DNA of 64,000 nt from Bacillus sp. FJAT-45037. Its GTDB lineage: Bacteria > Bacillota > Bacilli > Bacillales > Bacillaceae_D. Positions 1-8,651 of the stretch are shown in pieces. Each line of letters opens with the position of its first letter. The stretch's first letter is position 1. The DNA is taken from the NCBI RefSeq assembly GCF_002797325.1, contig NZ_KZ454938.1, positions 2,368,267 through 2,432,266 of the forward strand, read 5' to 3'. The notes under the pieces are model-generated. The model worked only from the letters and a program-made list of their open reading frames with translations. It was not told the DNA's origin and ran no database searches. The position numbers were made by a program, and so were the translations under genes.

Positions 1-639
1 AACTTCCCACTCATGTGATAGATATAGTTGAACAGACCAGCTTGGAAAGACTTGCTCAAGTGCTGTAATAATCTGTTTTAACACTTCACCAATATCCATT
101 GAACTATGACATTTTTTTGTTACTTGCATGAGGATGTTTCGTTTTAACCAAATACCCTCAACTTTTTCACGTTCATGTGCCTCGGCAAGCAATGATTGCA
201 TCGCATCATTTGGCAATAAGCTAGCAGCAAAAGAATTCGCTTGTTCTTTTAAATTAAACGTATGAATGATAAAGCCATATCTTTGATCTTTTTTTGAGAG
301 GGGAACACAGACGTTCCACTTCACTTGATCTGTTAATATTGCTTCATGAACGAGAGAAAATGGTTCTACCTCGCTATCGACTTTCACTAAATGATTGATC
401 CACTCGTAACTGAAAGATTTCACTTCTTCCATTTCATTCACACAAGCTAATTTTAATCGATCACCCTTTTTAACATAGACTGAAACCGACTCAATTTCAT
501 TCTCTTGTCCAATCCTTTGAGCCATTCGCTGATAAGCAGATACTAGTGGTCTGAAATTGATTTCATACTTTGATTCGGCTAACCAATCTTCTACATTCAT
601 TTTCCGTGTCGCTACCTTTTTATCTAAATGCTCCATCAT
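1..639 (-). CDS. dgcP: GAF-domain protein, N-terminal part (DgcP/YtrP-like diguanylate cyclase), runs off the window
   Basis: A frame open from an ATG at 639 to the window edge gives 213 residues with no stop. It starts MMEHLDKKVATRK and continues through a mixed alpha/beta region with a GAF-like look (motif WNVCVPLSKKDQRYGFIIH near residues 107-125). In B. subtilis the gene next to rpsD is ytrP/dgcP, which has GAF modules followed by GGDEF and makes cyclic di-GMP. The GGDEF part would lie outside this window, so the enzymatic call rests on synteny and length only. GGTGG upstream is a possible ribosome binding site. A fRMsr-type GAF protein is an alternative. Confidence 0.6.
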   Translation of the reverse strand, partial: MMEHLDKKVATRKMNVEDWLAESKYEINFRPLVSAYQRMAQRIGQENEIESVSVYVKKGDRLKLACVNEMEEVKSFSYEWINHLVKVDSEVEPFSLVHEAILTDQVKWNVCVPLSKKDQRYGFIIHTFNLKEQANSFAASLLPNDAMQSLLAEAHEREKVEGIWLKRNILMQVTKKCHSSMDIGEVLKQIITALEQVFPSWSVQLYLSHEWEV

Positions 640-915
640 TTACTTATTCACCACCAATTACCAGATATATGAACACATTGTTTATGGTTTAGCTACGTTC
701 TTAGTAAAAAGATAACAAGTATGGACTTATTCACCACTTATATTAGGATAAAAGATTCACATTTGAAATATCCAACGTAAATTAGATAGGTAATTATTAC
801 TCTGATTATAATTCAAATACATTTTCTTTTCTATAATTTACCACGAAAAACATTACAAAAATTTACGACAAAACTCTTAACAATTTGTCAAAAGACATCA
901 TCAACATAAATGACC

Positions 916-944
916 TTGACTTCTCTCACTAACAAAGATATACT
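916..944 (+). promoter_or_regulatory. Sigma-A promoter of rpsD
   Basis: TTGACT (916-921) and TATACT (939-944) are separated by exactly 17 bases. Transcription should start near 951, giving a leader of about 195 bases before the rpsD ATG. Confidence 0.8.
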
Positions 945-950
945 AGACTT

Positions 951-1147
951 TGTGTGAAATAGGACAGCCAAGGTAAGCTTAATATGTCGGTTTCATTTTG
1001 TTCCTCGATAAGCGGCTGTAAAATCGAGGTGCATCACGTAACTTCTAGCTGTCGAAGCGAAGATGCATGAAGGCAGAATGACCATGTTAAGGGATTACCC
1101 AACGGTTGTTATTTTGCAACATCAAAATAACAAGGAGGAGTCTTATT
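951..1147 (+). promoter_or_regulatory. rpsD leader, probable S4 autoregulatory RNA
   Basis: The long untranslated leader fits the known Bacillus arrangement in which ribosomal protein S4 represses its own mRNA by binding a structured leader. A perfect 9-base-pair stem, GTTATTTTG (1108-1116) with CAAAATAAC (1123-1131), directly abuts the AAGGAGG ribosome binding site starting at 1132. I did not fold the full pseudoknot, so the S4 assignment is from family knowledge and position. Confidence 0.55.
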
Positions 1148-1750
1148 ATGGCTCGTTACACAGGTCCATCTTGGAAATTATCTCGTCGTTTAGGGGTTTC
1201 ACTAAGCGGTACTGGGAAAGAATTAGCAAAACGTCCGTACGCTCCAGGGCAACACGGTCCAAACCAACGTAAAAAATTATCGGAATACGGTCTTCAACTT
1301 CAAGAGAAGCAAAAGCTTCGTCACATGTTTGGTGTGAATGAGCGTCAATTCCGTCGTATCTTTGATGATGCTGGCAAAATGCCTGGTATCCACGGTGAAA
1401 ACTTCATGATTCTTCTTGAGTCACGTCTTGATAACCTTGTTTACCGTATGGGTCTTGCTCGTACTCGTCGTGCTTCACGTCAACTTGTAAACCATGGTCA
1501 CATCGTAGTTGATGGAGGTCGCGTAGACATTCCTTCATACCGCGTGAGGCCTGGTCAAACAATCTCTGTTCGTGAAAAATCACGTGACCTAAGCGTTGTT
1601 AAAGAAGCTTTAGAAGGAACTGATTTCGTACCTGGATACGTAACTTTCGATGCTGAGAAGCTTGAAGGTACATTCAGCCGTCTTCCTGAGCGTTCTGAAC
1701 TTCCAGCTGAAATCACAGAAGCTCTTATCGTTGAGTTCTACTCTCGTTAA
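1148..1750 (+). CDS. rpsD: 30S ribosomal protein S4
   Basis: This 200-residue protein binds 16S rRNA early in small-subunit assembly and represses its own synthesis in Bacillus. It begins [16 protein letters not shown] and carries the S4 RNA-binding fold near residues 90-155 ([13 protein letters not shown], then [19 protein letters not shown]). The ATG at 1148 follows AAGGAGG at a good distance. An in-frame ATG at 1106 would add 14 residues that do not look like S4 and lie in the leader stem, so it was rejected. It is monocistronic, with its own promoter and terminator. Codon use is typical of a highly expressed gene. Confidence 0.98.
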   Translation: MARYTGPSWKLSRRLGVSLSGTGKELAKRPYAPGQHGPNQRKKLSEYGLQLQEKQKLRHMFGVNERQFRRIFDDAGKMPGIHGENFMILLESRLDNLVYRMGLARTRRASRQLVNHGHIVVDGGRVDIPSYRVRPGQTISVREKSRDLSVVKEALEGTDFVPGYVTFDAEKLEGTFSRLPERSELPAEITEALIVEFYSR

Positions 1751-1762
1751 TCGCTTGATTTG

Positions 1763-1791
1763 GAACCTGACTTTTGTCAGGTTCTTTTTTT
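1763..1791 (+). terminator. rpsD terminator
   Basis: GAACCTGAC pairs with GTCAGGTTC and is followed by a run of T. Confidence 0.85.
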
Positions 1792-1955
1792 ACATAAATA
1801 TATAGAAGAGACTAGGACACAAAGAATGTTTAACTAAGAATAGGAACAATGCAAAAACCCAGCGGAGTATATTTCAGGAGCGATTTATTTACACCCGCAT
1901 TTATTTGTTCTGATTCTTACTAGTTAAAAACACCTTCATCCTAACCTCTTCTTTA

Positions 1956-3200
1956 TTATCCCTTAATAAGCTTGGCAAATTTGCGTTTTCCAACTTGGAC
2001 AATTAATCCATCTTCAATTTGAATTTGCGCTTGAACATCTTCTACTTTCTCTTCATTCACCTTCACACCACCGTTTTGAACCATACGACGGGCTTCCCCT
2101 TTTGAAGACATCATCTTCAACTCTACTAAGAGGTCGACAATCCACACTTCGTCCGCACCACTCCAAGTTAACTCTGGAAGGTCTGTTGGTAACGTACGCT
2201 TTTGAAACACGGTTTGGAAATATTGCTTCGCTTCTTCTGCTGCTGCTTGACCATGATACATCTCTACAAATTTTGCACCAAGATTCATTTTTGCATCACG
2301 TGGGTGAATCTTCCCAGACTTCAAACCTGCCTCTAACTCCTCAATCTCATCCATTGAAATATCTGTTGCTAGCTTGTAGTACTTCACCATTAAGTCATCT
2401 GGAATCGACATCGACTTCCCAAAAATTTCATTTGGTGCCTCATCAATACCAATGTAATTGTGAAGCGACTTAGACATCTTTCTTTCTCCATCTAATCCTT
2501 CAATAAGTGGCAATGTAATAGCTACTTGTTTTTCTTTTCCATAAGCCTCTTGAAGTGTACGTCCCATGAGGAGATTGAATTTTTGGTCTGTTCCTCCCAC
2601 TTCAATATCTGATTCTAACGCGACCGAGTCATACCCTTGCATTAAAGGGTAAAAGAACTCATGAATGGAAATGGGTTGACCTGATTTGTAGCGTTTCTCG
2701 AAATCATCACGCTCAAGCATTCGAGCGACCGTCATATTCGCAGAAAGACCAATGACATCTTCAAATGACAGAGCTTTCAACCACTCAGAGTTGTAGTAAA
2801 TAGTTGCTTTTTCCATGTCTAGGATTTTTCCATACTGCTCAACATACGTCATCGCATTTCTCTTTACATCTTCATCAGAGAGCTGTTTTCTCGTTTCTGA
2901 TTTACCTGTTGGATCTCCAATTCGACCAGTAAAATCACCAATTAACATTTGAATTTCATGTCCTAGTTCTTGGAATTGACGGAGTTTATGAAGAGGTACC
3001 GTATGTCCTAGATGAACATCTGGAGCTGATGGGTCCATTCCTAGTTTCACCTTTAGCGGCTTACCTGTAAGAACTGATCTTTCAAGCTTCTTTCTTAATT
3101 CATGCTCTGGTGTAATCTCTACTACCCCACGCTTTAAGATCTCGAGCTGACGTTCTACTTCTTTGAGTTGTTCTGCTGTTAATTTTGTTTCTTCACTCAT
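1956..3200 (-). CDS. tyrS: Tyrosyl-tRNA synthetase, KMSKS (TyrZ-like) type
   Basis: This class I enzyme charges tRNA-Tyr. The 414 residues include an HIGH-type motif ([18 protein letters not shown], about 56-73), the KMSKS loop in [14 protein letters not shown] (about 239-252), and a C-terminal S4-like RNA-binding domain (about 350-414, [19 protein letters not shown]). The KMSKS signature and the [11 protein letters not shown] stretch match the TyrZ subclass rather than the KFGKT-type TyrS that I recall from this locus in B. subtilis. Expression is under the tyrosine T-box at 3266-3492. The ATG at 3200 follows a GGAGG-type site. Function is certain; the subclass assignment is from memory of the families. 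Confidence 0.95.
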   Translation of the reverse strand: MSEETKLTAEQLKEVERQLEILKRGVVEITPEHELRKKLERSVLTGKPLKVKLGMDPSAPDVHLGHTVPLHKLRQFQELGHEIQMLIGDFTGRIGDPTGKSETRKQLSDEDVKRNAMTYVEQYGKILDMEKATIYYNSEWLKALSFEDVIGLSANMTVARMLERDDFEKRYKSGQPISIHEFFYPLMQGYDSVALESDIEVGGTDQKFNLLMGRTLQEAYGKEKQVAITLPLIEGLDGERKMSKSLHNYIGIDEAPNEIFGKSMSIPDDLMVKYYKLATDISMDEIEELEAGLKSGKIHPRDAKMNLGAKFVEMYHGQAAAEEAKQYFQTVFQKRTLPTDLPELTWSGADEVWIVDLLVELKMMSSKGEARRMVQNGGVKVNEEKVEDVQAQIQIEDGLIVQVGKRKFAKLIKG

Positions 3201-3265
3201 CGTCTATACCTCCAACAATCTGATTTTTTACATATTTTACAGGATCGATTCATCTCAAAAAAACA

Positions 3266-3492
3266 CAAAAAACCCCGCCCTAAAAAGGGACGAGGTTCTC
3301 GCGGTACCACCCTTGTTGAAGTCACGTTTCCGACTCCCACTCGACATGATAACGGAATGACCGTTCTTGTATGACAAGAAAGCTCCAGGCTGTAATTCGT
3401 TTGCTACCCCTTTACTGATTTTCACCAACCATCAGCTCTCTAAAAAAGAAAATAGCCACTACTTCGACCCTTCAAAGCCTAATTCATTTATA
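3266..3492 (-). promoter_or_regulatory. T-box riboswitch (tyrosine) of tyrS
   Basis: Read on the minus strand, the leader has the conserved T-box AGGGTGGTACCGCGAG (complement of about 3299-3314), which pairs with the uncharged tRNA end. The specifier codon TAC (3392-3394) lies in the sequence GAATTACAGC. The intrinsic terminator CCTCGTCCC-loop-GGGCGGGG with a T run spans about 3267-3296. Uncharged tRNA-Tyr should favour the antiterminator and switch on tyrS. Confidence 0.93.
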
Positions 3493-3498
3493 GTTTCT

Positions 3499-3528
3499 TT
3501 TTTACCACAGTTTGAATTTCATTGTCAA
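3499..3528 (-). promoter_or_regulatory. Putative sigma-A promoter of the tyrS T-box transcript
   Basis: On the minus strand TTGACA (3523-3528) is followed after 18 bases by TAAAAA (3499-3504). The -35 is perfect but the -10 is poor. Confidence 0.5.
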
Positions 3529-3697
3529 TGTTCTGCCTAGTGTTTGTTTGTAAAAATATATCATCACATGTCAAGCTATGCTATAATATGGCTGTTATTC
3601 TAGCTTTCCATGCTGACCTGCTATCATAATTTTATTCGATATTTATACGCATATACATAGTTGGGCAGATGTGACTTTTACTATGAGGAGGTTTGCT

Positions 3698-6589
3698 ATG
3701 AAAAAGATTTATACGCAAATGATAGAGAAGCTACGAACCGTATCAGAGAAGTTACATGAAAGGGAAGTGTTTCGGAAGGTTGGTATTACCTACCAAGTTT
3801 TTTGGAATTTATTCCTTATCGTTATGATTACAGGATTAATGTCTATCTTTTTTATCGGCGGAACTGCAGCTGGTTATTTTGCTTCATTAGTAAAAGATGA
3901 ACCACTGCGTACAGCCGATTCAATGGTTGCTGACATTTATAATTATGAAGAAACGAGTCAACTCTATTTCGCGGATGACACGTATCTTGGAGAACTACCA
4001 TCTGATCTTGAACGCTATCAAGTGTCTCTTGACCAAATGTCTGACCATGTAAAAAACGCTGTCATCGCTACTGAGGACGAGCACTTTTTTGAGCATGAAG
4101 GAATCGTTCCTAAAGCTATTCTTCGAGCGACACTTCAAGAGGTCGCCAATTCATCTGTCCAAACAGGTGGGAGTACCTTAACACAGCAATTAATTAAACA
4201 ACAAATTTTAACAAGTGAAGTGTCATTTGATCGTAAGGCGACAGAGATCCTGCTTGCGCTTCGACTGGAACACTTCCTTAATAAAGATGAGATTTTAGAA
4301 GCTTATTTGAACGTCGTACCATTTGGTAGAAATGCTTCTGGTAGGCAGATTGCAGGCGTTCAAGCAGCTTCACAAGGACTTTTTGGAGTCGATGCTACAG
4401 ACTTATCGATTCCACAAGCTGCCTTCATTGCAGGTTTACCCCAAAGTCCTTTTGGTTACACACCTTTTTTAAGAGGTGGTGAAATAAAAGAAAATCTTGA
4501 TCCAGGCCTCAACCGGATGCAGACCGTTTTACGACGCATGCATGAAGCAGGCTACATTAATGATCGTGAGTTAGAAGAAGCTCTTACCTATGATATTCGT
4601 GGCAACCTTACAACTGCCACCCCTTCTTCTTACGATGAGTATTGGAATTTAACGAATGAAACCATTCGCTTGGCTGAGCAAATACTCTACGCCCAAAAAC
4701 TTGAAGAATACGAAGAAGAACTCAACGAACTTGAAGGGGAAGATCGCATTGAAAAGCTCAACGCTTTAAAAGCCGAGACAAGCAAAGATCTTCGACGAAA
4801 CGGCTACCGCATTCATACAACGATTGATCGAAACATTTACGATGCGATGCAAGAGGCGATAAAGGATGACTCATTATTCGGTCGTGTAAAAGAGGGGCAA
4901 CAAGAAGAAGTCGCATCGGTTTTAATTGAAAATCATACAGGTGCGATTAAAGGGTTTGTCGGAGGTCGCGATAATGACCCAAGTGGAGGTTCTTTCAATT
5001 TCGCTACTCAGGCAACGCGCTCTAGTGGATCCACCATGAAACCATTGCTTGCTTATGGACCAGCGTTAGAAATTGGCGCGATTCAACCAGGAATCGTCAT
5101 ACCGGATACTCCTGAAGACTACAAAACGGACGATCAAAAACCTATTCGTAACTTCGATCGTAGTTTTGCTGGATTGATTACGGTGAGAGAATCATTAGCT
5201 CGCTCTCGTAACGTCCCAGCTGTTCGGTCCTTTAATCAAGTTCCTCATGAACAATTAAGAGAAACCATGAGAAATTTAGGTTTCCCATTAGAGAATGAGG
5301 CACAGCCGTACGAATCAGCCGCTTTAGGTGGAGGGTTTGATGTCAGTGTTGTAGAAAACACAAGTGCCTTTTCTACTTTCGGAAATAACGGGAACCGTGT
5401 CGAACCTTATATGATCGAACGAATTGAAACGGCTACTGGGGAGATCGTGTTTGAACATGAGAAAAAAGAAGTGAACGTGTTCACGCCACAAACAACTTAC
5501 TTAAGTATCGATATGATGAGAGATGTCCTTCGCCCTGGTGGGACAGCTAACTCGGTTCCCGGACGCTTGAAGTTTTCCTCTGATTGGGCAGGGAAAACGG
5601 GAACAAGCCAAGATATGAGAGATGCTTGGTTTGTTGCAACAAACCCTCATGTTACATTAGGTGTTTGGATTGGCTATGAAACACCTAAGGAGATTGATCG
5701 GACGGTTAACGGGTTACGTTATGGTCCAAGAACACAAAGAATTTGGGCGAACATCGCTAATGCTGCTTATGACCAAAATCCCGATCTAGTAGGGCCAAGC
5801 GAGCAATTTGTGATGCCGGAGGGAATTGTTCGACGTTCTGTTTGCAGCATCACTGGCCAAGCGCCGAGTTCATTATGTGAACAGGCGGGATTAGTGAAGT
5901 CTGATTTATTCAACGTAAACTTTCTACCAGGATCAAGTGATTCTAACTTAGATCGTGCACGATATATCACGATAAACGGTGAAAGTTATCTAGCGCTAGA
6001 TTCTACACCTGAAGAATTTACAGATGTAGGGGTAACGATTCCGAATGAAATATTTGGTGTCTCAAACATCGGTGAATATTTACCAGATTCGATGAGGGGT
6101 CTCGTGCCTGATCGTATGGCACCTAATAATGGCCGTGCACCTGGTGCTGTGAATCAAGTCACTCTGTCTGGCCAATCGTTAACGTGGACGAGACATCCTG
6201 ACAATGACATTATCGGATACCGAGTTTATCGCGCATCAAATGGTAGCTCGAGTTTCGAGAGGGTTGGACATGTGAAAGGAAATGGTTCAACTAGCTATTC
6301 TGTAGACGGTGGCTCATTTGCATACTATGTCACAGCGATTGACACAGCCGGGAGAGAGTCGACGTCTTACAATCAGGTGAGAGGATCTAATTATTCAGAA
6401 ACACCTGAACCTGAGCCACAGCCAGAGACGGAACCAACGCCAGAACCACCAACCGAACCTGAGACTACACCTGAACCACCACCAAGCAACAATGAAGATG
6501 AAAATGGTGATAGTGATAGTGACGGCAACGGGAACAATAATGGGAGTGAATCTCCTTCTGAACCAACAGACCCTGAAAGTACTGACTAA
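3698..6589 (+). CDS. Class A penicillin-binding protein with C-terminal FN3 domain
   Basis: This 963-residue membrane enzyme polymerises and cross-links peptidoglycan. In order: cytoplasmic N-terminus, one membrane anchor (about 33-62), a GT51 transglycosylase domain with catalytic Glu126 in EDEHFFEHEG and GGSTLTQQLIKQ, then a transpeptidase domain with STMK (Ser445, Lys448), SRN (503-505) and KTGTS (633). A fibronectin type III-like domain follows (about 818-898), then a tail rich in Pro, Glu and Thr and finally in Asn, Asp and Gly. The ATG at 3698 follows GAGGAGG. An upstream TTG-type start would add nine residues without a better site. It lies between tyrS and acsA. I do not assign a specific PBP name. 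Confidence 0.93.
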   Translation: MKKIYTQMIEKLRTVSEKLHEREVFRKVGITYQVFWNLFLIVMITGLMSIFFIGGTAAGYFASLVKDEPLRTADSMVADIYNYEETSQLYFADDTYLGELPSDLERYQVSLDQMSDHVKNAVIATEDEHFFEHEGIVPKAILRATLQEVANSSVQTGGSTLTQQLIKQQILTSEVSFDRKATEILLALRLEHFLNKDEILEAYLNVVPFGRNASGRQIAGVQAASQGLFGVDATDLSIPQAAFIAGLPQSPFGYTPFLRGGEIKENLDPGLNRMQTVLRRMHEAGYINDRELEEALTYDIRGNLTTATPSSYDEYWNLTNETIRLAEQILYAQKLEEYEEELNELEGEDRIEKLNALKAETSKDLRRNGYRIHTTIDRNIYDAMQEAIKDDSLFGRVKEGQQEEVASVLIENHTGAIKGFVGGRDNDPSGGSFNFATQATRSSGSTMKPLLAYGPALEIGAIQPGIVIPDTPEDYKTDDQKPIRNFDRSFAGLITVRESLARSRNVPAVRSFNQVPHEQLRETMRNLGFPLENEAQPYESAALGGGFDVSVVENTSAFSTFGNNGNRVEPYMIERIETATGEIVFEHEKKEVNVFTPQTTYLSIDMMRDVLRPGGTANSVPGRLKFSSDWAGKTGTSQDMRDAWFVATNPHVTLGVWIGYETPKEIDRTVNGLRYGPRTQRIWANIANAAYDQNPDLVGPSEQFVMPEGIVRRSVCSITGQAPSSLCEQAGLVKSDLFNVNFLPGSSDSNLDRARYITINGESYLALDSTPEEFTDVGVTIPNEIFGVSNIGEYLPDSMRGLVPDRMAPNNGRAPGAVNQVTLSGQSLTWTRHPDNDIIGYRVYRASNGSSSFERVGHVKGNGSTSYSVDGGSFAYYVTAIDTAGRESTSYNQVRGSNYSETPEPEPQPETEPTPEPPTEPETTPEPPPSNNEDENGDSDSDGNGNNNGSESPSEPTDPESTD

Positions 6590-6604
6590 TTAGTTCATAA
6601 ATCG

Positions 6605-6655
6605 TTTTAACTGACTGAGGTTACTTCAATTACACATTGGAGTAACCTTTTTTAT
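6605..6655 (+). terminator. Terminator of the PBP gene
   Basis: GAGGTTACT pairs with GGAGTAACCT across a short loop and is followed by TTTTTTAT. Confidence 0.65.
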
Positions 6656-6671
6656 GGGGACTCTCAGTACG

Positions 6672-6713
6672 ACAAAAAGCATCGTTTGTTTAAAAACAAA
6701 CGATGCTTTTTTC
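6672..6713. terminator. Bidirectional terminator between the PBP gene and acsA
   Basis: AAGCATCGTTTGTTT and its exact complement form a long hairpin flanked by A and T runs, so it can end transcripts from both directions. It directly abuts the acsA stop codon. Confidence 0.88.
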
Positions 6714-8429
6714 TTAGTCTTCCATTGTTGATAAATCACCTGTTGGTAAGTCTAATTCCCATGCCTTAAGGACACGACGCATAATTTTTCCGCTACGAGT
6801 TTTCGGTAAGCTTTTGCGGAACTCAATTTCTCTTGGTGCAGCATGAGCCGCTAAGCCTTTTTTTACAAAGTTACGAATTTCTTCTTTAAGCTCATCTGTC
6901 ACTTCATACCCTTCACGAAGAGCTACAAATGCTTTAATGATTTCACCACGAACCGGATCTGGCTTCCCAATGACCCCAGCCTCAGCAACGGCTGGATGCT
7001 CTACGAGTTTACTTTCTACTTCAAATGGACCTACACGCTCTCCTGATGTCATAATAACATCGTCAATACGTCCTTGGAACCAGAAGTATCCGTCTTCATC
7101 CATATAAGCCGAGTCTCCAGATATATACCAACCCTCAATCTGAAAGTAGCTCATATATTTCGGTTCATTGTTCCAAACCGCACGCATCATTGACGGCCAG
7201 CCTTTACGTATTGCTAAATTTCCCATACGGTTTGGTGGAAGTTCATTCCCTTGATCATCAATGATCGCAGCTTTCACTCCTGGAATTGGTTTCCCCATTG
7301 AACCAGGACGAATTTCCATAGAAGGGTAGTTACAAATTAATTGTGCACCCGTCTCCGTCATCCACCATGTATCATGAATACGTAGGTTGAATACTTTCAT
7401 ACCCCAACGAACAACCTCTGGGTTAAGTGGCTCACCTACACTTAATATATGGCGCAGCGATGAGAGATCATATTCCTTCACAAGTTCATCTCCAGCACTC
7501 ATTAACATACGGAAAGCCGTAGGCGCACTATACCAAACAGAAACATTATATCGTTTTAGTGTGTCGTACCAGTCGGTCGGACTAAATCGTCCGCCACGAA
7601 CAACATTCGTTACACCTGCTAGCCACGGACCAAAGATACCATAAGAAGTTCCTGTTACCCAGCCTGGATCAGCAGTGCACCAATATATATCATCTTCTTT
7701 TAAATCAAGGACCCATTTTGCCGTTTGATAATGTTGAAGCATCGCATTATGGACATGTAATACGCCTTTGGGTTTGCCTGTAGAACCAGATGTATAATGG
7801 AGAATTAGTCCATCTTCACGATCGACCCACTCAAGCTCTAATTCCTCACTTGCCTGATTTAATCTAGATAAGAAGTTCAAATAAGGGCCTTCTTCTTTAG
7901 CTTGTTCATCAATAATTAACACTTTTTCTAAGTGAGGTAAATCTTCCACAGGTACTCTCTCAAGTAGGGCAGGAGTCGTTATTAAAAACTTTGCTTCACT
8001 ATCTTCTAAACGATCACGAACTGCTCCTTCCATGAAAGCTTCAAATAAAGGACCAACGATCGCTCCGACTTTAATCGTTCCTAAAATGGAGAAATAAAGC
8101 TCAGGAGAACGTGGCATGAAGATAAATACTCGGTCACCCTTCTCAACACCAGCATCTCGTAAAACATTTCCCGCTTTATTTGATTTAGCTTTTAATTCTT
8201 TGTACGTATATGATTCATCTCTAGATGTATCACTATAATAGAGAGCAACATGATCTGCTTTCTCACCCTCAGCATGCCGGTCAATAGCTTCATACGCTAA
8301 ATTTATTCTCCCAGTTTGACTCCAAGTAAACTCTTTCTCAACCGAAGCCCAGTCAAAACTTTTAACTGTCTCATCGTAATTCTCTAAATTGAATAAACCT
8401 TTTTCAGATGGAAGCGCTTGCACGTTCAT
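6714..8429 (-). CDS. acsA: Acetyl-CoA synthetase
   Basis: AcsA activates acetate to acetyl-CoA through acetyl-AMP for growth on acetate or overflow products. The 571 residues show the ANL-family P-loop YTSGSTGKPKG (about 212-222), the adenylate motif TWWMTETG, and the C-terminal LPKTRSGKIMRR, whose Lys548 is the residue expected to be acetylated. The length matches B. subtilis AcsA (572). The gene is divergent from acuABC, whose products add and remove that acetyl group. A perfect cre (8409-8422) lies in the first codons, so CcpA should repress it on glucose. Confidence 0.97.
   Translation of the reverse strand: MNVQALPSEKGLFNLENYDETVKSFDWASVEKEFTWSQTGRINLAYEAIDRHAEGEKADHVALYYSDTSRDESYTYKELKAKSNKAGNVLRDAGVEKGDRVFIFMPRSPELYFSILGTIKVGAIVGPLFEAFMEGAVRDRLEDSEAKFLITTPALLERVPVEDLPHLEKVLIIDEQAKEEGPYLNFLSRLNQASEELELEWVDREDGLILHYTSGSTGKPKGVLHVHNAMLQHYQTAKWVLDLKEDDIYWCTADPGWVTGTSYGIFGPWLAGVTNVVRGGRFSPTDWYDTLKRYNVSVWYSAPTAFRMLMSAGDELVKEYDLSSLRHILSVGEPLNPEVVRWGMKVFNLRIHDTWWMTETGAQLICNYPSMEIRPGSMGKPIPGVKAAIIDDQGNELPPNRMGNLAIRKGWPSMMRAVWNNEPKYMSYFQIEGWYISGDSAYMDEDGYFWFQGRIDDVIMTSGERVGPFEVESKLVEHPAVAEAGVIGKPDPVRGEIIKAFVALREGYEVTDELKEEIRNFVKKGLAAHAAPREIEFRKSLPKTRSGKIMRRVLKAWELDLPTGDLSTMED
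8409..8422 (-). promoter_or_regulatory. cre site for CcpA inside the acsA start region
   Basis: TGGAAGCGCTTGCA fits the cre consensus TGNAARCGNWWNCA at every fixed position, and its complement fits too. It covers codons 3-7 of acsA, about 50 bases downstream of the predicted start of transcription, a roadblock-type position like the one reported for B. subtilis acsA. Confidence 0.85.
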
Positions 8430-8472
8430 TTTACATCTTCCTCTCTATATATATATATGTATTTTCATCCCC

Positions 8473-8501
8473 ATTATATTACAGACTGAAAATTTAATCA
8501 A
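8473..8501 (-). promoter_or_regulatory. Sigma-A promoter of acsA
   Basis: On the minus strand TTGATT (8496-8501) and TATAAT (8473-8478) have a 17-base spacer. The leader then contains a run of TA repeats (about 8441-8460). Confidence 0.8.
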
Positions 8502-8607
8502 TTCAAAAATGATAGAAAAGGTAAATGTTAGGTTACTCTATCACGTACTTCAAAATTAATTTTCGGTAATTTCTGTGAACTCTCCCCCCCTTTATGACTG
8601 AATCATG

Positions 8608-8613
8608 TATAAT
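8608..8613 (+). promoter_or_regulatory. Putative -10 element of acuABC
   Basis: A perfect TATAAT lies 39 bases before acuA. The place expected for the -35 (8585-8590) is a run of C, so activity may depend on the nearby TG or on an activator. No good cre was seen between this element and acuA. Confidence 0.5.
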
Positions 8614-8651
8614 GTAGTCGAATCTGCTAGGCAAAAGGTGGTTACAACAAA

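Larger units (their letters stand above)
640..1147 (+). other. Gap between the GAF gene and rpsD: rpsD promoter and leader
   Basis: This 508-base gap is AT-rich and holds no convincing gene. It carries the rpsD promoter (916-944) and a leader of about 195 bases. The 13-base direct repeat ACTTATTCACCAC occurs at 642-654 and 725-737; the first copy overlaps the likely ribosome binding site of the divergent GAF gene. Confidence 0.6.

Noticed and set aside
3163-3360. 65-residue frame upstream of tyrS on the plus strand
   Set aside because: It overlaps the tyrosine T-box leader and the tyrS start; no binding site.
8441-8460. TA-repeat in the acsA leader as a phase-variable switch
   Set aside because: It is short and downstream of a complete promoter; AT-rich leaders often look like this.
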